Part shown: one piece after another, positions 53,588 to 61,983 of the stretch
Layout of the letters: the number at the start of each line of letters is the position of its first letter
How positions within the stretch are numbered: position 1 is the stretch's first letter
DNA from: JAQGMV01 sp050260255
GTDB taxonomy: Bacteria > Pseudomonadota > Gammaproteobacteria > Burkholderiales > SG8-41
Reading direction: 5' to 3'
NCBI GenBank assembly: GCA_050260255.1
Contig: JBLNBW010000044.1
Location: 39,522-103,521, forward strand
DNA length: 64,000 nt
Made by a program: the position numbers and the translations under genes
Notes under the pieces: generated by a model
The model's input: only the letters and a program-made list of their open reading frames with translations
What the model was told of the DNA's origin: nothing
The model's database searches: none

Positions 53588-55549
53588 CTACTGGAAGCTA
53601 TATTGCGCCGCTATGAAAAACGACCGTTCCGGCGCCGGATACGCGGAGAACGTCGGAAAGTCGGTACGGACGCCATAGCTATAGTACTTTTCGTTGAACA
53701 AATTGCGCACGCCGGCGGTGTACAGCCATGCCTTCTGCCGATGCGCGAGCTTGAGATCGACCACCGTGTACGCCGGCATGAGGCGGCCGAACGTGTTGAT
53801 TTCGTCTCCGTCGTAGACCTGGGTGCCGACGTAGCGCACCACCACGTCGGCGCGCGTGCCGGGCGCGAACGACCAGCCGGCACCGACGTTTGCCGCATGG
53901 CGCGGCACCAGCGGCACGCGCCGCCCGGCGAGCGCGAAGGTGCCGAACGTGCCGGAGCGGAACTCCGATACGGCATACGTGTAATTGGCGTAGGCGTCCA
54001 CGCTCGGCGACAGCGTCCAGCGGCCTTCGGCCTCCAGCCCGTACCGGCGGGTCGGCGGCAGATTGCGATTCACGAAGGCCTGGGTGTCGAAGAACAGCTC
54101 GTTGCTAAGGTCCATGTGATACGCAGCAACCCGGTACTGTGCTGCGCCGACGCCATAGTTGAGCCCTATTTCGCGGTTATGCGCCTTTTGCGGCTCGAGC
54201 AGTGTCACCGTGCCGGTGAACAGGTTGTACACGTCGTTCACGTTCGGCACGCGAAAGCTGTAGTCGTACTTGCCGTACACGGAGAGCAGCTCACTCACGC
54301 GGTAACGCAGCGCAATCTCGTACGCCGACAGACTGCGCTCGCGCGTCTGGCCCTGCGCCGGCGCCGTGCGGTCGGCGACACCGTAATCGACGTGATGCAG
54401 ACGTCCGCCGCCGGCAAGCGTGAGCGCGGGAGTGAGCTGCACGGTGTCCTGCAGGTACAGCGCACGGTTGCGCTGGGTCGCATGCGGCGCGCGAGTGCCC
54501 AGGAACGCGGAAACGTTGCGGTTTTCGAAGTCCCAGTCGTCATAGTCCAGGCCCGCCACCAGCGTGTGCGTGACGCTCCCGACGCGGTGCGGTACTTTCA
54601 CTCGCGGCGAAAACGACCACACGCGCATGTCCGAATCGATCGTGCTGCCGACGAGGAACGCATTGGTGTTCTTCTCGCGGTACCCGAGGTTTGCCGCGAA
54701 CACCGCCTTGCCCACGCTCGTCTCGCCGCCGAGATTGAGATACGAGCTGGTGCGGTTCGCGTAGTCGTTCGGTGTCGCCGCCTGTCTGCGGTTGACGGCG
54801 ATCTGCGCTTCGGAGATCGCGCCCGGCAAACGCAATCGCTGCTCGTCGCCGCCGATCTTCAGCACGAGCTTGCTCGTCTGTCCTGTCCACCGGATATCGG
54901 CGTTGCCGTTGCTTTCGCGCAGCCGGTTGTTGTCGCGATAGTTGTCGCTCTCGAGATGCGTGCCGTTGAAGCGCAGACCGACTTCGTTGCCCGCCACGGC
55001 GGCGCCGCCGCGAACTTCGCGCGTGCCGTAGCTCGCGAGACCGCCATAGATGTCGGCCGAGCGCTTGTTGGCGGCCGGCGCCTTGGTGATGATGTTGATC
55101 GTCCCGCCCGTCGCGCCGCCGCCGTAAAGTACTGCGCCGCTGCCGGGCAGTATTTCGATCCGTTCGATGGACGACAGCGGTATGGCGGACCAGTTCACCG
55201 CTGCCTGCTCGTTCTCGGACAATCGCACGCCGTCCAGCAGCACGAGCGTGTTCTGGTCGCCGAATATTCCGAAGCCCCGCATGTCGACCTGCACGTCGAG
55301 CGAGCCGCTGTTGTCACGCGTCCTGATGCCGGGCAGCTGACGCAGCAGGTCGGGTACGGTCGCGGCCGTGCTGCGCTCGATGTCCTGCTGCGAAATGACG
55401 CGCACGCCGATCGGTGTCGACTCGGGCAACTCCGGAAAGCGCGTCGCCGTAACGACGACCGGAGGATTCAACGTGACTGGAACGTTCGCTGCAGAAAGAG
55501 GCTGCGCCATCGCGGCGAGCGCGACGCAAACTGCGTGATTGGTTTTCAC
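53588..55549 (-). CDS. btuB: TonB-dependent vitamin B12 receptor BtuB
   Basis: 653 residues from GTG at 55549. Signal peptide (HAVCVALAAMAQPLSAA), TonB box 'VVVTATRF', plug domain with 'VPDLLRQLPGIRTRDNSG', 'DVQVDMRGFGIFGDQNTLVLLDGVRL', 'ILPGSGAVLYGGGATGGTINIITK', a 22-strand barrel and a terminal aromatic 'AAQYSFQ' for BAM recognition. The GTG start gives the best signal peptide and has AGGGATGG ahead; an earlier ATG (55618) adds 23 residues inside the riboswitch leader. A cobalamin riboswitch lies upstream, so B12 should repress it. Confidence 0.94.
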   Translation of the reverse strand: MKTNHAVCVALAAMAQPLSAANVPVTLNPPVVVTATRFPELPESTPIGVRVISQQDIERSTAATVPDLLRQLPGIRTRDNSGSLDVQVDMRGFGIFGDQNTLVLLDGVRLSENEQAAVNWSAIPLSSIERIEILPGSGAVLYGGGATGGTINIITKAPAANKRSADIYGGLASYGTREVRGGAAVAGNEVGLRFNGTHLESDNYRDNNRLRESNGNADIRWTGQTSKLVLKIGGDEQRLRLPGAISEAQIAVNRRQAATPNDYANRTSSYLNLGGETSVGKAVFAANLGYREKNTNAFLVGSTIDSDMRVWSFSPRVKVPHRVGSVTHTLVAGLDYDDWDFENRNVSAFLGTRAPHATQRNRALYLQDTVQLTPALTLAGGGRLHHVDYGVADRTAPAQGQTRERSLSAYEIALRYRVSELLSVYGKYDYSFRVPNVNDVYNLFTGTVTLLEPQKAHNREIGLNYGVGAAQYRVAAYHMDLSNELFFDTQAFVNRNLPPTRRYGLEAEGRWTLSPSVDAYANYTYAVSEFRSGTFGTFALAGRRVPLVPRHAANVGAGWSFAPGTRADVVVRYVGTQVYDGDEINTFGRLMPAYTVVDLKLAHRQKAWLYTAGVRNLFNEKYYSYGVRTDFPTFSAYPAPERSFFIAAQYSFQ

Positions 55550-55667
55550 TTGTCCATCCCTGGTGCTGGTATGCCCGCCGCATACCGGTCGAAAAAAAGC
55601 GGACACCATGGGAAGCACTACAAGACCGACGTCGGGTCAGCCGCCCCCCGCGGCATCCACACCTGTT

Positions 55668-55884
55668 GGTCCTCGAGGCCGGTATACGGGCTCACGAGCA
55701 TGACGGGCACCGCCTTCCCGGACTTCCCTGCTGTCCAGTGGCTGGTTGGTGCACGTGACCCAAAAGGTCGCTCGCTTACCGTTGCGGGGGCAGCGCAGGC
55801 TTTGGTCTGTGCGCAATGCGCAAGGCCGCACCTGCTTCCCGTTTAACCCGGCTCATGACCATGAGCACGGGCACCTGCAAGACC
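55668..55884 (-). promoter_or_regulatory. cobalamin (B12) riboswitch upstream of btuB
   Basis: On the minus strand the order of conserved elements fits: 'GGTGCCCGTGCTCATGGTCATGAGC' / 'CGGGTTAAACGGGAAGCAGGTG', 'CTGCCCCCGCAACGGTAAGC', then the B12-box 'AGCCACTGG', 'GGGAAGTCCGGGAAGGCGG', and a closing 'GTGAGCCCGTATACCGGCC'. The end is about 120 bases before the btuB start. Boundaries are approximate. Confidence 0.9.
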
Positions 55885-55972
55885 GCGCAGCGTCAGTGCG
55901 CTGCGGCCGGGATTGTAGCACCGTCCGCGTCGCGCAACATGGCAAATCACATTCAGAATTCGCCCTTGTCAG

Positions 55973-56002
55973 TTGACTGTGCAGAATTTTTCCCTCTATA
56001 GT
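55973..56002 (+). promoter_or_regulatory. sigma-70 promoter of the zapB-like/zapA unit
   Basis: -35 TTGACT (55973-55978), 18-base spacer, -10 TATAGT (55997-56002). The ATG of the ZapB-like gene is only 7 bases downstream of the -10, so transcription would begin at or very near the start codon. Confidence 0.65.
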
Positions 56003-56008
56003 GCGAGG

Positions 56009-56209
56009 ATGGAAGCGGAACTGAAATCGCTCGAACACAAGATCCATCAGTGCGTCGAGTTGTGCCAGCGCCTGCGCGGCGACAACCAGCAGCTGCGCCA
56101 GCAGCTCGCCTCCGCTTTGAACGAGAACAAGCAGCTGCAGGACAAGATCAGCAACGCTGCTGCGCGTCTCGAGCATCTGCTCGCGCAGATACCCGAAGAA
56201 GAGACATGA
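56009..56209 (+). CDS. small coiled-coil protein, ZapB-like (TIGR02449 type)
   Basis: 66 residues, almost entirely one charged heptad-like helix ('ELKSLEHKIHQCVELCQRLRGDNQQLRQQL'). This short family always sits just before zapA and is thought to be a division-associated coiled coil. ATG at 56009 was chosen; an in-frame TTG at 55973 lies in the -35 box. The zapA ATG overlaps its stop (ATGA). Confidence 0.85.
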   Translation: MEAELKSLEHKIHQCVELCQRLRGDNQQLRQQLASALNENKQLQDKISNAAARLEHLLAQIPEEET

Positions 56210-56517
56210 GCGCGGAACCCAAGGGGCTGCAGATCAACATCATGGGACGCGAGTTCCGCGTCGCATGTCCCGAGAACGAGCAGAAGGGCCTGCTCGATGC
56301 GGTCGATTATCTCAACAAGAAAATGCAGGAAGTGCGCGACAACGGAAAGGTGATCGGTCTCGAGCGCATCGCCATCATGACCGCGCTCAACATCGCACAC
56401 GAATTCCTCTCTACGCGCGTCGGCGGCGGGTTTGACATCGCAGAGATCAAGCGTAGAATGACCGATATGGAAACGGTCATCGATCAGGCATTGTCAGAGC
56501 AGAATACGCTGTTCTGA
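56206..56517 (+). CDS. zapA: cell division protein ZapA
   Basis: 103 residues. 'LQINIMGREFRVACPENEQKGLLDAVDYLNKKMQEVR' then a long C-terminal coiled coil ('IERIAIMTALNIAHEFL', 'EIKRRMTDMETVIDQAL') is the ZapA pattern. ZapA binds and bundles FtsZ at midcell. The start overlaps the upstream coiled-coil gene stop by four bases. A 6S RNA gene follows. Confidence 0.95.
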   Translation: MSAEPKGLQINIMGREFRVACPENEQKGLLDAVDYLNKKMQEVRDNGKVIGLERIAIMTALNIAHEFLSTRVGGGFDIAEIKRRMTDMETVIDQALSEQNTLF

Positions 56518-56545
56518 AATCCTGCGGCCGGTCACGATTCAGCTA

Positions 56546-56724
56546 TCCCCTGCGGTGTTCGTTTAGGCCTTAAACTCTTTGAACCAATATAGGAAGCCTT
56601 AGGTCGCCGACTACAGCAGCTTCGGTGTGCGCGTCCGACAGGACGTGCCTAATGAGCTCGGAAGGTGGCCGCCTTGAACCTCAGGTTCAAGATGCAGGTC
56701 TGACGGCACAGGCGGGGGTCCCTT
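56546..56724 (+). ncRNA. ssrS: 6S RNA
   Basis: The region after zapA has 6S features: a 5' strand CCCCTGCGGTGTTCG, a 3' strand 'GACGGCACAGGCGGGG' able to close a long stem, and the internal 'CCTTGAACC...GGTTCAAG' hairpin in the 3' half characteristic of 6S. Gene order (zapA then ssrS) matches many proteobacteria. 6S RNA binds sigma-70 RNA polymerase in stationary phase. Ends are estimated; mature length about 180 bases. Confidence 0.85.
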
Positions 56725-56729
56725 ACAAA

Positions 56730-56755
56730 AATGCGGCGATGGCCGCATTTTTTTT
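56730..56755 (+). terminator. intrinsic terminator after 6S RNA
   Basis: 8-bp stem AATGCGGC / GCCGCATT (56730-56737 with 56742-56749), loop GATG, followed by TTTTTT (56750-56755). Confidence 0.92.
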
Positions 56756-56796
56756 GTACGCTTGCGTCCTGCGACTGGCAACGAGGCACCGACGTT

Positions 56797-57249
56797 ATGC
56801 GCTACTGGCTCATCAAATCCGAACCCGATGCGTACAGCATCGACGATCTGAAGCGCGACAGGAAGACCCCATGGACTGGCGTGCGAAACTACCAAGCGCG
56901 CAACTTCATGCGCGACCAGATGAAGCCGGGCGACCGTGCGTTCTTCTATCACTCGAACTGCGAGGAGCCGGGCATCGTCGGTATCGCCGAAGTGGCAAGC
57001 ACCGCCTACCCCGACGAGACGCAGTTCGACCGCAAGAGCAAGTACTACGACGAGACGGCGACGCGGGAGGCGCCGCGCTGGCTGCACGTCGATTTCAAGT
57101 TCGTGAAGAAGATCCCGCCGATCACGCTCGAGGAGCTGCGCCGGCACAAGGCTCTCGCGAACATGCGCGTGCTCGCCCGCGGCAACCGTCTTTCCATCAC
57201 GCCGGTCGATCCGGCGGAATGGGAGTACATCATGGGCCTCGTGAAGTGA
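56797..57249 (+). CDS. EVE domain-containing protein
   Basis: 150 residues from ATG at 56797. The whole protein is one EVE/PUA-like domain: 'YWLIKSEPDAYSIDDLKRD', 'WTGVRNYQARNFMRDQMKPGDRAFFYHSN', 'GIVGIAEVAS', 'PITLEELRRHKALANMRVLARGNRLSITPV'. EVE domains bind modified bases in DNA or RNA. The upstream in-frame extension crosses the 6S terminator. Confidence 0.92.
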   Translation: MRYWLIKSEPDAYSIDDLKRDRKTPWTGVRNYQARNFMRDQMKPGDRAFFYHSNCEEPGIVGIAEVASTAYPDETQFDRKSKYYDETATREAPRWLHVDFKFVKKIPPITLEELRRHKALANMRVLARGNRLSITPVDPAEWEYIMGLVK

Positions 57250-57302
57250 ACACACGCCAGCCCGGTGCAGCACCATAACGGGGTCGATCCAGGAGGAGCG
57301 CC

Positions 57303-58304
57303 ATGGCGCATAAGCACACGATAGATACGCATGCTCATTTTTTTCCCGAATCGTATTTGAAGTTGATCGCGCAGCATGGCATGCGCTGCGGTGCCACGGT
57401 GACGACGGATCATAACGGCGCCCGCTTCATCCAGGTCGGGCTGCTGTTGCGCACGGGGCCGATCACGAGCGAGTTCATCGATCTCGAGCAGCGCCTCGAA
57501 ATCATGGAGCGGCAGGGTCTGCAGATGCAGGCGCTCTCGCTCACGCAGCCGATGGTGTACTGGGCCGACGACGATCTCGCGGTGAAGCTCTGCGTCGCGG
57601 TGAACGACGCGATCAGCGATGCGCACCAGCGCTATCCGGACCGCTTCGTCGGTTTCGCCTGCCTGCCTTTCCAGAACCCGCATCTCGCGCTGGAGGAGCT
57701 CGAGCGCGCGGCGAAACTGCCCGGCATACGGGGCGTCTATATGGCGACGGCAGTGCGCGACCGCGAGCTGGGCGACCGCAGCTTCTGGCCGGTGTACGAA
57801 CGCATCGAAGCGCTCGGGCTGCCGATCTTTCTGCACCCTATGATGATCAACAACGAGCGGTTGAAGCAGTACTACATGATCAACTGCCTCGGCAATCCGT
57901 TCGACACCGCCATTGCCGCGACGCATCTTATCTTCAGCGGCGTGCTGGACGCGTTCCCTCGGCTGGAAATCAGTCTGCCGCATGCCGGCGGTGCGCTGCC
58001 GATACTGCGCGGTCGCATCGATCAGGCTTACAGGATACGGCCGGAATGCAAGACGATACCGCGGCCGCCGAGCGAATACCTCAAGCGGTTCACTTACGAC
58101 ACGATCAGCTATAACGAAGAGATCATGGACGACCTCGTCGCGCTGGTCGGCGCGGATCGCATTCTCGTGGGAAGCGACTACTGCTTCGACATCGCCTACA
58201 ACGATCCCGTAGGCATCGTGCGCAACATGAAGTCACTCGACGACAAGCAGCGCCGGCAGGTGCTGTGGGACAACGCGGCGAAGCTGTTGAAGCTCGGCGA
58301 CTAA
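57303..58304 (+). CDS. amidohydrolase family protein (ACMSD-like)
   Basis: 333 residues. TIM-barrel amidohydrolase 2: metal-binding HXH 'IDTHAHFFP', 'FVGFACLPFQNPHLALEELERA', third His in 'PIFLHPMM', fourth in 'SLPHAGGALPILRGRI' and catalytic Asp in 'ILVGSDYCFD'. Related enzymes decarboxylate or hydrolyse carboxylic ring-cleavage products such as aminocarboxymuconate semialdehyde. A good AGGAGG precedes the ATG. The substrate is unknown, but the organic-acid uptake genes downstream are suggestive. Confidence 0.9.
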   Translation: MAHKHTIDTHAHFFPESYLKLIAQHGMRCGATVTTDHNGARFIQVGLLLRTGPITSEFIDLEQRLEIMERQGLQMQALSLTQPMVYWADDDLAVKLCVAVNDAISDAHQRYPDRFVGFACLPFQNPHLALEELERAAKLPGIRGVYMATAVRDRELGDRSFWPVYERIEALGLPIFLHPMMINNERLKQYYMINCLGNPFDTAIAATHLIFSGVLDAFPRLEISLPHAGGALPILRGRIDQAYRIRPECKTIPRPPSEYLKRFTYDTISYNEEIMDDLVALVGADRILVGSDYCFDIAYNDPVGIVRNMKSLDDKQRRQVLWDNAAKLLKLGD

Positions 58305-58332
58305 GAGACCCTCTCAAATTGAATGCTCGGGA

Positions 58333-58423
58333 ACCACCAGATGAACACCGATCAACACCAATAGAACGACACCGAGTCGTCTTTTCCATTGTCGGCCGTG
58401 TTTATCCGTGTTTATCTGTGGTC
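58333..58423. repeat. imperfect inverted repeat with GATNAACAC units
   Basis: A left arm ACCACCAGATGAACACCGAT... (58333-58359) is complementary, with mismatches, to a right arm GTGTTTATCCGTGTTTATCTGTGGT (58398-58422), about 38 bases between. The right arm contains two GTGTTTATC(C/T) units. It lies between the amidohydrolase and a Bug gene and has no coding content. Confidence 0.6.
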
Positions 58424-58503
58424 TCTTTTTTTGAGACTGCATGCAGTTGCCGGCACGTCGCGCCACAGCAGCGCAAATCCCCTGACGCATCGCGCCGCCG
58501 CGT

Positions 58504-59481
58504 CTAGTCCGCCTTGATGTTCGCCGCCTTCGCGACCTTCACCCAGCGGGTGATTTCAGCCCGCGTGTGTGCGGCGAGCTTTTCCGGCGCGGTGCCGAGC
58601 AGCTCTACGCCGAGGACCGCAGCACGCTCCTTGAACTCCGGCAACCCCAGTATCCGGTTGGTCTCGACGTTGAGCTTCGACACGATGTCCTTCGGCGTAC
58701 CGGCCGGCGCATAGAGCGCATACCAGGTGTCGAAGTCGATCGGATAACCGAGCTCCGCCATCGTCGGAATGTCGGGCGCCAGCGCCGCGCGCTTGGTGCT
58801 TGCCGTCGCGAGCGCGCGCAGTTTGCCGGTCCTCACGTGCTGCAGCGGCAGCTGGATGATATTGAAGGCGACCGACACCTCGCCGCCGAGCAAGGCGGTA
58901 TGCAGCGGGGCGGCGCCTTTATAAGGCACATGAACGAAGCTTGCGCCCGTCATGAGCTTCATTTGCTCCAGCCCGAAATGCTGACCGCTGCCCGTGCTTG
59001 GCGATCCGAACGTCACCTGCCCGGGCCGCGCCTTGGCCAGCGCGATGAGCTCTTTGAGCGTCTTCACCGGCAGCGAAGGATGTACGACGAGCAGATTGGG
59101 CTGCGCCGCTACCAGCGACACGGGCTCGAAATCTTTCAATGGATCGTAGGGAAGCTGCGGGTAGAGCGCAACACTCAGCGCCTGCGGTCCTATCCCGCCC
59201 AGCAGCAACGTATAGCCGTCTGCGGGCGCTTTGGCTACGAGATCGCTGCCGATGTTGCCGTTCGCGCCGGCGCGGTTGTCGATCACGACCGGCTGGCCCC
59301 ACGTTTCGGTCATCTTCTGGCCGATGTTGCGGGCCATGAAATCGTAGCCACCCCCGGCGGGAAACGGCACCACGATGCGTATCGGCCGCGAGGGGTATGT
59401 CGCCGCGCCTTGGGCGTGCACTACGGCGGGGAAGCTCGCAATGACCGCCACAGCGGCGAACATGAGGATCGGGGCACGCAT
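58504..59481 (-). CDS. Bug family tripartite tricarboxylate transporter substrate-binding protein
   Basis: 325 residues. Signal peptide (ILMFAAVAVIASFPAVVHA), then the Bug fold 'YPSRPIRIVVPFPAGGGYDFMARNIGQKM', 'IDNRAGANGNIGSDLVAKAPADGYTLLLGGIGP', 'FEPVSLVAAQPNLLVVHPSLP', 'HVPYKGAAPLHTALLGGEVSVAF'. Bug proteins bind carboxylates in the periplasm. No TctA/TctB permease in window. Third gene of a Bug-isochorismatase-Bug run; 10 bases after the isochorismatase-fold stop. Confidence 0.94.
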   Translation of the reverse strand: MRAPILMFAAVAVIASFPAVVHAQGAATYPSRPIRIVVPFPAGGGYDFMARNIGQKMTETWGQPVVIDNRAGANGNIGSDLVAKAPADGYTLLLGGIGPQALSVALYPQLPYDPLKDFEPVSLVAAQPNLLVVHPSLPVKTLKELIALAKARPGQVTFGSPSTGSGQHFGLEQMKLMTGASFVHVPYKGAAPLHTALLGGEVSVAFNIIQLPLQHVRTGKLRALATASTKRAALAPDIPTMAELGYPIDFDTWYALYAPAGTPKDIVSKLNVETNRILGLPEFKERAAVLGVELLGTAPEKLAAHTRAEITRWVKVAKAANIKAD

Positions 59482-59491
59482 GGGCTGACTC

Positions 59492-60076
59492 CTACTTGAG
59501 CGCGCCGACGACGTCCTCGGCGCTGACGATGTAGCAAATGGTCGGAAGTATCTTCGTCACCGCGAAATTGTGGTTCTCCTCGGTGTTGCTCGCCACGGCG
59601 TCCTCGACGAGATAGACGCGGTAGCCCATGTCGCTTGCGTGGCGCGCCGTCGCCTCGATCACCCAGTTGGTCCACAGCCCCATCAGCACGATGGCGTTCA
59701 CGTCCGCGTTGACCAGCGCCTGCCCGAGATTGGTGGTGAGGAATGGATCGACGCAGGTTTTGTTGAGCACGAGCTCGGTCTTCAGCGGCTTCACCGCCGG
59801 GTGAATCCGCGCGCCGGGCGTGCCGATGATCAGCTGCTTCGCGCGGCGCAGGTTGTCCCACAGCGGGTTGTCCTTGGGCAGATCCAGAAAGTCCGGACGC
59901 ACCGAGGCAGTGATGTGGATCACCGAGGCTTTCTTGCGGCGTGCGCGGTCCAGCACCGCCGCCATGTTCTGCAGCACGCGCCGGCGCTTGAGCCCCGGCG
60001 TGATGTTCACGAGATCCATTTGCACGTCACACAGCAGCACTGCGGTGCGCTTGGCATCGAGCTTGATCTTCTTCAC
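59492..60076 (-). CDS. isochorismatase-fold (cysteine hydrolase-like) protein lacking the catalytic Cys
   Basis: 194 residues from GTG at 60076 with AGGGAG ahead. Family landmarks: 'TAVLLCDVQMDLV' with the acidic residue D17, K106 in 'VLNKTCVDPF', and 'LMGLWTNWVIEATARHA'. In this last motif the normal nucleophile position (G-x-x-T-N-x-C-V-E) holds Val (V139). Asp and Lys are kept. It may be inactive, or catalyse something not needing the Cys. Between two Bug genes. Confidence 0.88.
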   Translation of the reverse strand: MKKIKLDAKRTAVLLCDVQMDLVNITPGLKRRRVLQNMAAVLDRARRKKASVIHITASVRPDFLDLPKDNPLWDNLRRAKQLIIGTPGARIHPAVKPLKTELVLNKTCVDPFLTTNLGQALVNADVNAIVLMGLWTNWVIEATARHASDMGYRVYLVEDAVASNTEENHNFAVTKILPTICYIVSAEDVVGALK

Positions 60077-60089
60077 TCCCTGCTCTCCC

Positions 60090-61064
60090 TTATTGCGCTT
60101 TCAATCCAGCGGATTTGATGACCTTGCCCCACTTCGCGATTTCGTCGCGCAGAAACGTCCGGAATTCCTCCGGCTTCGCGCCTATGCCTTCTATCCCCAG
60201 CGTTCCCAGCCGCTCCTTGGTGGGCGCATCGTTGAGCGATTTCACGAGACTCGCATGGAGCTGCGTGACGATCGGCTTGGAAGTACCCTTCGGCGCGACG
60301 AGCCCGTACCAGCCGCTGGTGTCGTACTTCAAACCGCTCTCGGCGATGGTGGGCAGATCCGGCAGCAAGTCGGAACGCCGCGCGCTCGCGACCGCCAGTG
60401 CGCGCAGCTTCCCGGCCTTCACCTGCGGCAGCGCCGAGGACACGCCGTTGAACATCATGTCGACCTCCGCGGCGAGCAGCGCCGTCATGCCGGGGCCCGC
60501 GCCTTTATAAGGCACGTGCACGATCTTGATGCCGGCGACGAGGTTGAGCAGCTCGGCAGCCATGTGTATGCCGGTGCCCGGACCTCCGGAGGCGTAGTTG
60601 AGCTTGCCGGGCCGGGCCTTGGCGAGCGTGACGAGTTCCTGCACGGTTTTCGCTGGAACCGCCGGATGAACGAGGAGCAGATAGGGACTCGCGGCAACGA
60701 GTGATACGGGCTCGAAGTCGCGCAACGGGTCGTATCCGGCCTTGAGATGAAGCTGGGGCTCGATCGCAAGGGGCCCCGAGTGCGAGATCATGATGGTATA
60801 GCCGTCCGGCGTGCCGCGTGCGACGAGCTCCGCACCGATCGCACCGCCGGCTCCCGCGCGGTTGTCGAGCACGAGCTGCTGGCCCAGCGCATCGCCGAAC
60901 GACTGTGAAATGGCGCGTGCAAGGACATCGACGGGCCCAGTCGGCGATGACGGCAGAATCACGCGTATCGGGCGAGCGGGATAGTTTTGCGCATGCAACG
61001 GTACGGACACGAGCATAGACACCGCCATAGCGACGCCCGTCATCCACCGTCTTAGGGGTTTCAT
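60090..61064 (-). CDS. Bug family tripartite tricarboxylate transporter substrate-binding protein
   Basis: 324 residues from ATG at 61064, GGAGGAG ribosome site upstream. Signal peptide (WMTGVAMAVSMLVSVPLHA), then 'YPARPIRVILPSSPTGPVDVLARAISQSF', 'LDNRAGAGGAIGAELVARGTPDGYTIM', 'FEPVSLVAASPYLLLVHPAVPAKTV', 'HVPYKGAGPGMTALLAAEVDMMF'. The long open frame beyond 61064 is a shadow of the TauE gene. First gene of the three-gene minus-strand run. Confidence 0.94.
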   Translation of the reverse strand: MKPLRRWMTGVAMAVSMLVSVPLHAQNYPARPIRVILPSSPTGPVDVLARAISQSFGDALGQQLVLDNRAGAGGAIGAELVARGTPDGYTIMISHSGPLAIEPQLHLKAGYDPLRDFEPVSLVAASPYLLLVHPAVPAKTVQELVTLAKARPGKLNYASGGPGTGIHMAAELLNLVAGIKIVHVPYKGAGPGMTALLAAEVDMMFNGVSSALPQVKAGKLRALAVASARRSDLLPDLPTIAESGLKYDTSGWYGLVAPKGTSKPIVTQLHASLVKSLNDAPTKERLGTLGIEGIGAKPEEFRTFLRDEIAKWGKVIKSAGLKAQ

Positions 61065-61172
61065 TGTGATCGCTCCTCCTCCAGAGGGGTCCGTATAATA
61101 CCATTCGCTTTCAGATGCACACCCCGCATTCCGCGTTGCGTACATCGTGAACACACAAAAAGGATACGCGCC

Positions 61173-61970
61173 GTGACGGAATGGTGGGCGGTCTATCTCG
61201 CGTTGGGCGCCTTCATCGGATTCTTCGCCGGACTGCTCGGCATCGGCGGCGGCTTCACCATGGTGCCCATCCTCGCTTTCGTGTTTGCCGCACGCGGCTT
61301 TCCCGACGAGCACGTCTTGCACCTCGCGCTTGCCACCGGCATGGCGACCATACTGTTCACTTCCGCCTCCAGCGTGCGCAGTCACCACAAGCGCGGCGCG
61401 GTGAACTGGGACATCGTCAAGCGCCTTGCGCCGGGCGTGATGCTCGGCACGTTCGTCGGCGCACTGATCGTCGGCCATCTTGACGTGAAGAAGCTCACCG
61501 TGCTGTTCACCGCCTTCGTGTATTACGCGGCGACCAACATGCTGCTCGACCGCAAGCCGAAGGCGACGTCGACGCTGCCCGGCGCGTGGGGCATGTCGAT
61601 TGCCGGCGCCGCGATAGGCGCACTGTCGAGCTTCGCCGCGATCGGCGGTGCGGTGCTCACCGTGCCGTTTCTGGTGAAGCGAAACGTGAGCGTGCACGAG
61701 GCGATCGCCAGCGCTGCCGCCGTCGGATGGCCGCTGGCATTTGCCGGCACGGTCGGATTCGTGCTGTCGGGCTGGGGAAAGCCGGGACTGCCGGACCCGA
61801 GCCTCGGCTACATTTATCTGCCGGCGCTTTTTTTCGTCATCGTGCCGAGCATGCTCATGGCGCCGGTGGGCGCCGCCGTCGCGCATCGGACCTCAGGCGC
61901 GCGCCTGCGAAAAATCTTCGCCCTCCTGCTCTACGTGCTCGCCACCAAAATGCTGTTGTCGTTCTTTTGA
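61173..61970 (+). CDS. sulfite exporter TauE/SafE family protein
   Basis: 265 residues, about eight helices, with the TSUP family repeats 'LGAFIGFFAGLLGIGGGFTMVPIL' and 'IGALSSFAAIGGAVLTVPFLVK', each with a GIGGG/AIGGA motif. TSUP proteins move sulfur-containing organic acids or other small anions; the substrate cannot be told. Divergent from the Bug operon. GTG start with AAAGGA upstream. Confidence 0.92.
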   Translation: MTEWWAVYLALGAFIGFFAGLLGIGGGFTMVPILAFVFAARGFPDEHVLHLALATGMATILFTSASSVRSHHKRGAVNWDIVKRLAPGVMLGTFVGALIVGHLDVKKLTVLFTAFVYYAATNMLLDRKPKATSTLPGAWGMSIAGAAIGALSSFAAIGGAVLTVPFLVKRNVSVHEAIASAAAVGWPLAFAGTVGFVLSGWGKPGLPDPSLGYIYLPALFFVIVPSMLMAPVGAAVAHRTSGARLRKIFALLLYVLATKMLLSFF

Positions 61971-61983
61971 CCCGCGCGGCGCG

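Noticed and set aside
53510..55846. 778-codon plus-strand frame opposite btuB
   Set aside because: Antisense shadow; it also runs through the cobalamin riboswitch, and btuB is well supported on the other strand.
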